Positions 58,888 to 64,000 of a stretch of 64,000 bases of DNA are shown here, piece after piece; within the stretch, counting starts at the first letter, position 1, and every line of letters starts with the position of its first letter. Location of the stretch: NCBI RefSeq assembly GCF_003205835.1, contig NZ_CP029773.1:466501-530500 (forward strand), written 5' to 3'. The notes beneath the pieces are model-generated. The model had not been told where the DNA came from. It ran no database searches and saw only the letters and a list, made by a program, of their open reading frames with translations. The position numbers were made by a program, and so were the translations under genes. The stretch is from Stenotrophomonas maltophilia (lineage in GTDB: Bacteria; Pseudomonadota; Gammaproteobacteria; Xanthomonadales; Xanthomonadaceae).

Positions 58888-59460
58888 TCAGGCTCCGGAA
58901 GCAGGGGAAGAACCGACCGGCACCCGCCAGCCGTCGGCAGTGCCATCAGTGGCACCGGGAACGAACACCATCGCCGCACCGTTCATGCAGTAGCGCAGTC
59001 CGGTCGGGCGTGGCCCATCGTTGAACACATGGCCGAGATGGCCGCCGCAGCGGCGGCAGTGCACCTCCACCCGCAGCATCCCGAAGGTGACGTCGCGGTC
59101 TTCGCCGATGGCGTTGTGCAGCGGCGCCCAGAAGCTGGGCCAGCCGGTGCCGCTTTCGAACTTGGTGGAGGAGGAGAACAGCGGCAGTGCACAGCCGGCG
59201 CAGGCGAAGGTGCCCTGCCGGTGTTCCTTGTTGAGCGGGCTGCTCCACGGCCGTTCGGTGGCCTGCTGGCGCAGCACCGCGTACTGCGCCGGGGTCAGGC
59301 GCTGGCGCCACTCGGCATCACTGTGCATGACCTCGAACTGTCGCGACGGACGCGCTTCGGCGGCGGCCGGGGCGGCGCGGCTGCAGGCCCCCAGGCCGAG
59401 CAGCCCGGCGGCGGTGGCAACACCGCCCAGGCCCAGCAGATGGCGGCGGGAGAGGGACAT
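58888..59460 (-). CDS. msrB: Exported (Tat) peptide-methionine (R)-S-oxide reductase MsrB
   Basis: The product has 190 residues. The N-terminus MSLSRRHLLGLGGVATAAG has a twin-arginine signal, so the folded enzyme goes to the periplasm; a Cys at ACS may even be lipidated. Zinc pairs are in FACAGCALPLF and VHCRRCGGHLG; the catalytic Cys is in [20 protein letters not shown] binds the substrate. It opens the msrB-dipZ-msrA operon and is divergent from the two-component genes at 59605. Confidence 0.93.
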   Translation of the reverse strand: MSLSRRHLLGLGGVATAAGLLGLGACSRAAPAAAEARPSRQFEVMHSDAEWRQRLTPAQYAVLRQQATERPWSSPLNKEHRQGTFACAGCALPLFSSSTKFESGTGWPSFWAPLHNAIGEDRDVTFGMLRVEVHCRRCGGHLGHVFNDGPRPTGLRYCMNGAAMVFVPGATDGTADGWRVPVGSSPASGA

Positions 59461-59513
59461 GGCGGACTCCGGGAAGGGGCGACGGGGCCATGCTGCGCCC
59501 GCCCGGGTCAACG

Positions 59514-59545
59514 AATCCTCACGCAGGATTCAATTTTTCGTGAGG
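59514..59545. promoter_or_regulatory. Paired inverted repeats between the msr operon and the two-component genes
   Basis: AATCCT-N5-AGGATT (59514-59530) overlaps CCTCACG-N15-CGTGAGG (59517-59545); both are perfect. They sit about midway between the divergent starts at 59460 and 59605. The site could bind the OmpR-type regulator encoded at 59605 and so tie both transcripts together. Confidence 0.6.
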
Positions 59546-59604
59546 TATCGGCGGCCGTCCCGCGCCACAATGCAGCCAGCCTCCCCACTGGCCCCGAGCT
59601 GCCG

Positions 59605-60324
59605 ATGTCCGCCAAACGCGTGCTGATCGTTGAAGACGATGCCCACATCGCCGACCTGCTGCGCATGCATCTGGGCGATGAGGGTTACGACGTCGCCCAT
59701 GCCGCCAGCGGCGATGCCGGCCTGCGCCTGCTCGAGCAGGACGGCCCGTGGGATGCGCTGGTGCTGGACGTGATGCTGCCCGGCGTGGACGGGCTGCAGG
59801 TGTGCCAGCGCGCACGCGCGATGGCACGCTACGTTCCGATCATCATCATCAGTGCGCGTGGCAGCGAAACCCAGCGAATCGTTGGCCTGGAGCTCGGCGC
59901 GGACGATTACCTGGCAAAGCCCTTTTCGATGCCGGAACTGGTGGCACGGGTGCGCGCGCTGCTGCGCCGCGCCGAGGCGATGGCACAGAGCGCGCGCATC
60001 GATGCCGGTGCGATCGAGCTGGGCGGGCTGCAGCTCGATCCGGTGGCGCGCACCGCGTCGGTGGATGGCAACGCGCTGGAACTGACCCCGCGCGAGTTCG
60101 ACCTGCTGTTGTTCTTCGCCCGTCACCCGGACCAGGTGTTCGCACGCATGGAACTGCTCAACCAGGTCTGGGGCTACCAGCACGATGGTTACGAGCACAC
60201 GGTCAACACCCACATCAACCGCCTGCGCAGCAAGATCGAACCCGACCCGGCGAACCCGCGGCGATTGCTGACGGTGTGGGGCCGCGGCTACAAGCTGGTC
60301 GATCCGGCCGGGGCGGCGGCATGA
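59605..60324 (+). CDS. OmpR-family response regulator
   Basis: The product has 239 residues. The receiver has the acidic pair in VEDDAHI, phospho-acceptor Asp in LVLDVMLPGVDG near residue 53 and Lys in YLAKPFSMPEL. The winged helix (about 140-235) includes LTPREFDLLLFFARHPDQVF and TVNTHINRLRSKIE then GRGYKL. ATG at 59605. The kinase gene overlaps by four bases (ATGA). It is divergent from the msr operon, which is its most likely target. Confidence 0.93.
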   Translation: MSAKRVLIVEDDAHIADLLRMHLGDEGYDVAHAASGDAGLRLLEQDGPWDALVLDVMLPGVDGLQVCQRARAMARYVPIIIISARGSETQRIVGLELGADDYLAKPFSMPELVARVRALLRRAEAMAQSARIDAGAIELGGLQLDPVARTASVDGNALELTPREFDLLLFFARHPDQVFARMELLNQVWGYQHDGYEHTVNTHINRLRSKIEPDPANPRRLLTVWGRGYKLVDPAGAAA

Positions 60325-61790
60325 TCAAGCCGAACCTGTGGCAGAAGCTGGCGGTGGTGACCGCCGCGCTGATGCTGATGTGCTGCATGGCGCTGCTGGC
60401 ACTGCAGATGCGCGCCAACACCCGCCACGAGCAGGAGGTGGTGCAGCGGTTGTCGCTGGGCCTGGCCGAGCACATCGCCCAGCGCAGCGAGCTGATGGAT
60501 ACCAGCGGCATGCGCGATGCGGCGGTGCGCGCGCTGTTCGGCCAGTTGATGGCGGTCAATCCCAGCGTCGAGGTCTATCTGCTGGACGACCAGGGACGCA
60601 TCCTGGGCCACGATGCGCCCAGTGGCCATCTGGTGCGCAACAAGGTGGACGTGGCACCGCTGCGCCGTCTGCTGTCGGGTGCGCCGTTGCCGATCCTCGG
60701 TGATGACCCGCGCAGTGCCGATGGCCGCAAGGTGTTCAGTGCCGCACCGTTGATCGTGCAGGGCCGCCAGGCCGGCTATGTGTACGTGGTGCTGGTCGGC
60801 GAGCACCGGCAGATGCTGGCCGACGATCTCGCCGCGGGCAGCCAATGGAACACCACACTGTGGTCAGTCGTGCTGGTGGGGGGCCTCGGCCTGCTGGCCG
60901 GGCTGGTGGCGTTCTACTGGGTGACCCGCCCACTGCGGCGGCTGACCCGGCGCATCCAGGCGTTCGACATCGACGCGCCGACCCCACTGCCGCCGCCAGA
61001 GCCACTGCGGCCCGGTGAGCGCGATGAACTGGTGATCCTGGAACACGCGCACGCGCAGATGGCGCAGCGGCTGGGTGAGCAATGGCAGCAGTTGCGCCAG
61101 CAGGACCTGCAGCGGCGCGAACTGGTGGCCAACATCTCGCATGACCTGCGCACGCCGTTGTCGTCGCTGCACGGCTATCTGGAAACGCTGGCGCTGAAGG
61201 ACGCCACGCTGTCGCCGGACGAGCGCCGCCGCTACCTCGGCATTGCGCTGGCGCAGAGCGCCAAGGTCGGTCGCCTGGCACGCGCGCTGTTCGAGCTGGC
61301 GCGGCTGGAACATGGCGAAGTGCGCCTGGAGTGGGAAGTGTTCGCGCTGCCGGAACTGCTGCAGGACGTACTGCAGAAGTTCGAGCTGGCCGCGCAGGCG
61401 CGTGGCCAGCAGCTGCACGCGGCGTTTCCGCCCGGCCTGCCGCTGGTCCGCGCCGACCTGGGCCTGGTCGAGCGGGTGCTGACCAATCTGCTCGACAACG
61501 CGCTGCGGCATGCGCCCGACGGTGGCCAGATCGAGGTGCGCCTGCGTGCCACGCCCGACAGCGTGGAGGTCAGCGTGGCCGATGATGGCCCCGGGGTGGC
61601 GCCAGCGCTGCGAAACCAGTTGTTCCAGGCGCCGGCCGCGCTGGGCGCGCGGCGCGGCGAGAACGGCGGATTGGGCCTGTTGATCGTGCAGCGCATCGTG
61701 CAGCTGCATGGCCGCAGGATCGAGCTGCGCGACAGCGAGCGGGGCGCGCTGTTCGTATTTGCCTTGCCGCGTGCGGAGCCAGCGGCCTAG
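60321..61790 (+). CDS. Sensor histidine kinase, partner of the regulator at 59605
   Basis: The product has 489 residues. Membrane helices at about 10-30 and 175-200 enclose a periplasmic sensor domain of roughly 145 residues (VEVYLLDDQGRILGHDAPSG). HAMP, then HisKA with the His in NISHDLRTPLSSLHG near residue 274, then HATPase with NLLDNALRHAPDGG, DDGPGVAP and GGLGLLIVQRI. It may sense an envelope stress relevant to the msr operon next door. Its TAG stop shares the palindrome CTAG with the stop of the convergent kinase gene. Confidence 0.92.
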   Translation: MIKPNLWQKLAVVTAALMLMCCMALLALQMRANTRHEQEVVQRLSLGLAEHIAQRSELMDTSGMRDAAVRALFGQLMAVNPSVEVYLLDDQGRILGHDAPSGHLVRNKVDVAPLRRLLSGAPLPILGDDPRSADGRKVFSAAPLIVQGRQAGYVYVVLVGEHRQMLADDLAAGSQWNTTLWSVVLVGGLGLLAGLVAFYWVTRPLRRLTRRIQAFDIDAPTPLPPPEPLRPGERDELVILEHAHAQMAQRLGEQWQQLRQQDLQRRELVANISHDLRTPLSSLHGYLETLALKDATLSPDERRRYLGIALAQSAKVGRLARALFELARLEHGEVRLEWEVFALPELLQDVLQKFELAAQARGQQLHAAFPPGLPLVRADLGLVERVLTNLLDNALRHAPDGGQIEVRLRATPDSVEVSVADDGPGVAPALRNQLFQAPAALGARRGENGGLGLLIVQRIVQLHGRRIELRDSERGALFVFALPRAEPAA

Positions 61791-63133
61791 CAGGCCGCTT
61801 CGCACTCCACGATGCCGCCGGTCTCCAGCGGCAGGTGCAGGCGGATACAGGCACCGCCCAACTCCGAATCGGTGACCTCGACGTGGCCGCCATGCTTGTC
61901 GGCCACCACCTGCACCAGCGCCAGACCGAGGCCGAAACCGGGGCTGCCCGGGTCCAGCCGGACGTAAGGCTGCAGCACCTGGCCGCGCAGTTCCGGCGCG
62001 ATGCCGGGACCGTCGTCCTCCACCTGCAGGCACAGCCAGCCGTCGTTGACCGTGCTGGCGATGCGGATCTGCCGCCGCGCATAACGAAGGGCATTGCCGA
62101 GCAGGTTGCGCAGCGCCAGTTCCAGCATGTGCCGATTGACGTTGACCAGGCCTACCGGTGACAGCGCCTGCTGCACCGGCATTGGCAGCGGTGCGAACTG
62201 GGCCACCACGCCACGTACCAGCGCCGCCAGCTGCAGGCGCTGGCGGGTCAGCTGATGGCAGCGACCGAGTGCGGCGTACTCGACGCCGGCATCGGTGAGG
62301 TGCTGCAAGCGATCGACGTCGGTGCGCAGCCCGCCCAGTGCATCGCGCTGCACATCATCGAGCGCGGTGTCCTCCAGGTCGGCCAGGCCGAAACGCATCC
62401 GCGCCAACGGCGTGCGTACTTCGTGCGCCACCGCCTGCGCCAGCACGCGCTGGCTTTCCAGCAGCTGCTGCAGCTGCTCGGCCATGTGGTTGAAGGCATT
62501 CGCCAACGGCCGTACCAGGGCAGTACCGGCACGCGGTGCACGCGTGTCCAGCTGGCCGTCGCGCATCTGCCGCGCCGCCTGGGCCAACTGAGAGACGTCG
62601 CGCCACAGCCGGTAGACCATCACGTACATCGGCAGTGCCACCGCCACCATCAGGATCAGCAGCAGGATCGCCACACCGGATACTTCGCTGTCCTGCCAGC
62701 CTTCATCCGGCAGCGCTTCGTCCAGCGGCCCCAGCATCACCGCATAGTCGCTGTCGCCGATCCGCTGCAGGCTGCGCATGTGCTCCAGGTCGATCTGCAC
62801 GCGGCCGTTGTTGAACGGCGGGCGTTGGCTGGCCGGCAGCTCCTTTACTGCCTCGGCCAGCGGCACCATGCGCAGCGCGTAGGCGAAATCGGCGTCGAGT
62901 TCGCGCGCCAGCGCCGGCCACTGCTCGCGTGGTGTCTCGGCGAAGCGATGCTGCAGCAGCGCATGTGTGCCGCGCATCTCGGCCTGCAGTCCGGCTTCAG
63001 TGCGGTCTTCCAGCAGGGCATCCCAGGCCCACAGGCCCAGCACGATCAGCAACAGGTGGGCAACCAGGAAGCCGATGCCGTAGCGCAGGAAGTGGAAGGC
63101 GTGGCCGCGCATCGCCGAGGGTGTGCGTTTCAT
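61787..63133 (-). CDS. Sensor histidine kinase, RstB-like
   Basis: The product has 448 residues from the ATG at 63133 that overlaps the regulator stop (an ATG at 63139 is also possible). Membrane helices at about 13-33 and 155-175 frame a periplasmic domain (EMRGTHALLQHRFAETPREQ, FNNGRVQIDLEHMRSLQRIG). A HAMP domain precedes HisKA with the His in AVAHEVRTPLARMRFGL near residue 232, and the HATPase has NLLGNALRYA, EDDGPGIAP and FGLGLALVQ. Layout and regulator match RstAB. Stimulus unknown. Confidence 0.9.
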   Translation of the reverse strand: MKRTPSAMRGHAFHFLRYGIGFLVAHLLLIVLGLWAWDALLEDRTEAGLQAEMRGTHALLQHRFAETPREQWPALARELDADFAYALRMVPLAEAVKELPASQRPPFNNGRVQIDLEHMRSLQRIGDSDYAVMLGPLDEALPDEGWQDSEVSGVAILLLILMVAVALPMYVMVYRLWRDVSQLAQAARQMRDGQLDTRAPRAGTALVRPLANAFNHMAEQLQQLLESQRVLAQAVAHEVRTPLARMRFGLADLEDTALDDVQRDALGGLRTDVDRLQHLTDAGVEYAALGRCHQLTRQRLQLAALVRGVVAQFAPLPMPVQQALSPVGLVNVNRHMLELALRNLLGNALRYARRQIRIASTVNDGWLCLQVEDDGPGIAPELRGQVLQPYVRLDPGSPGFGLGLALVQVVADKHGGHVEVTDSELGGACIRLHLPLETGGIVECEAAC

Positions 63134-63819
63134 CCCCATGCCGAGCGGCTGAACAGGTAGCCGCGGCCACGGACGGTCTTGATCCGTTCCGGCTGCTCGG
63201 GGTTGTCGCCCAGCTTGCGGCGCAGGCGCGAGATGCGGGCATCGATCGAACGATCCAGGCCATCGAAGGCGATGCCACGCAGGCCGCGCAGCAGCGCGTC
63301 GCGGTCCAGGATCTGGCCGGCATTGCTGGCCAGCAGGAACAACAGGTCGAACTCGGCGGTGGTGAGCTCCAGCAGGGCGCCCTGCAGGTGCACATTACGG
63401 GTGGACGGGTCGATGTTCAGCTCGCCGAAGCGCAGGCTGCCATCCCGCGGTTCGACCCGGCGGTGGCGGCGCAGGTGGGCGCGCAGGCGGGCCAGCAGTA
63501 CCCGCGGCTCGATCGGCTTGCCGATGTAGTCGTCGGCGCCCAGCTCCAGCCCCAGCACCTGGTCGATGTTGTCGGTACGGGCCGTCAGCACGCAGATGAT
63601 GCCATCGTAGTGGGGTCGGATCTGCCGACACACTTCGAAACCATCCTGGTCCGGCAGGCCGACATCGAGCAGGACCAGGGCCGGCTTCTCGGCCAGGATC
63701 CGGGTCACCGCACGCTCGCCGCTGCGTTCGTGGGCGACCTGGTAACCATGCCGCTGCAGATAGTCACTGACCATCGTACCCAGGCGGGCATCGTCTTCGA
63801 CCAGTACGATATCCAGCAT
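63130..63819 (-). CDS. OmpR-family response regulator, RstA-like
   Basis: The product has 229 residues starting MLDIVLVEDDARLGTMVSDY. The receiver Asp is in LVLLDVGLPDQDGFEV near residue 52, Lys in YIGKPIEPRVLLA. The winged helix has LELTTAEFDLLFLLASNAGQ, LDRSIDARISRLRRKLGDNP and TVRGRGYLFS. It matches RstA in length (about 240) and motif order. It is coupled to the kinase gene by ATGA. Upstream sequence 63820-64000 should hold the promoter. Confidence 0.92.
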   Translation of the reverse strand: MLDIVLVEDDARLGTMVSDYLQRHGYQVAHERSGERAVTRILAEKPALVLLDVGLPDQDGFEVCRQIRPHYDGIICVLTARTDNIDQVLGLELGADDYIGKPIEPRVLLARLRAHLRRHRRVEPRDGSLRFGELNIDPSTRNVHLQGALLELTTAEFDLLFLLASNAGQILDRDALLRGLRGIAFDGLDRSIDARISRLRRKLGDNPEQPERIKTVRGRGYLFSRSAWG

Positions 63820-64000
63820 TTTCAAGGCCTCCGTGGGCGCAAACGTACCGCCACGGCACGAGCGCGGCGATGCTATCCCAGCCGTCGGGCCACCCGGGTC
63901 CAGGGGGCGGGCGCCATTCAGCCGGGGTTGCTGGCGCACGGGCCGGGTCTCAGCCCCGGCAACAACTTGGCGCCCAGCATAGCCGGTTGCCGTTACAAAA
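63820..64000. other. Upstream region of the RstA-like gene; no gene seen
   Basis: Only non-coding sequence is seen up to the right edge. The last bases (TAGCCGGTTGCCGTTACAAAA) are more AT-rich and may belong to a promoter for the regulator gene or for a gene outside the window. Confidence 0.5.

Noticed and set aside
1..64000. Insertion sequence, prophage or integrative element
   Set aside because: No transposase, integrase, phage structural gene or tRNA attachment site was seen; the repeats are all short non-coding palindromes.

Overview
The window reads as a chromosomal segment of the Stenotrophomonas maltophilia complex (Xanthomonadaceae). The basis is very high GC with strong third-position GC, dense short palindromes beginning with GTAG (the SMAG family known from S. 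maltophilia), and a gene set typical of that genus. I saw no rRNA, tRNA, CRISPR array, prophage or insertion sequence. This is core and near-core genome with short repeats between genes.

Layout. 1-3500: a secreted protein of unknown function (cut by the window edge), an NHL-repeat plus M23-like protein, and a DGPF/YciI-type protein. 3495-4211: a gene-free divergent region holding a nested inverted duplication. 4212-7246: a DGPF/VOC/DUF1428 operon ending in an ECF42-type sigma factor. 7345-12243: a secreted M28 peptidase, a LytS/LytTR two-component pair, a lipoprotein and a membrane protein. 12553-18988: an MpaB-like oxygenase, a TetR repressor with two MFS exporters behind CATACG-type operators, and an M13 lipoprotein peptidase. 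19276-26298: a PAS-GGDEF-EAL protein, a LysR/DoxX/extradiol-dioxygenase cluster and a CPA1 antiporter.

26380-31481: small conserved proteins, the motAB flagellar stator, a cytoplasmic MsrB and two small exported or Gln-rich proteins. 31593-34572: D-alanine catabolism (Lrp-type regulator, dadA, alr). 34675-43817: a DUF3016 protein, a hybrid histidine kinase, rRNA modification genes rsmC and rsuA, a HAD phosphatase, fabAB and dinB. 44097-48285: an MBL-fold protein, an NmrA-like oxidoreductase facing a LysR regulator, a methyltransferase and gph. 48427-52504: btuB behind a cobalamin riboswitch, an acyltransferase and a histidine phosphatase. 52591-56159: a TfoX-C protein, free-Met-R-sulfoxide reductase, bioD and a MocR-type regulator, the last two separated by a tandem triplication of their own 3' ends. 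56364-63819: a cell-envelope methionine-sulfoxide repair operon (msrB-dipZ-msrA) divergent from an OmpR-type two-component system, then a second, convergent RstAB-like pair.

The most unusual signals are mostly non-coding: a family of three elements with a conserved core and non-conserved but self-complementary arms (3651-3754, 3917-4020, 43908-44009); the bioD/mocR tail array; a second palindrome family opening GGGGTCAGATCCC; SMAG elements whose GTAG supplies the stop codon of four genes; and a paired inverted repeat in the promoter shared by the msr operon and a two-component system, which suggests a stress-sensing repair module.
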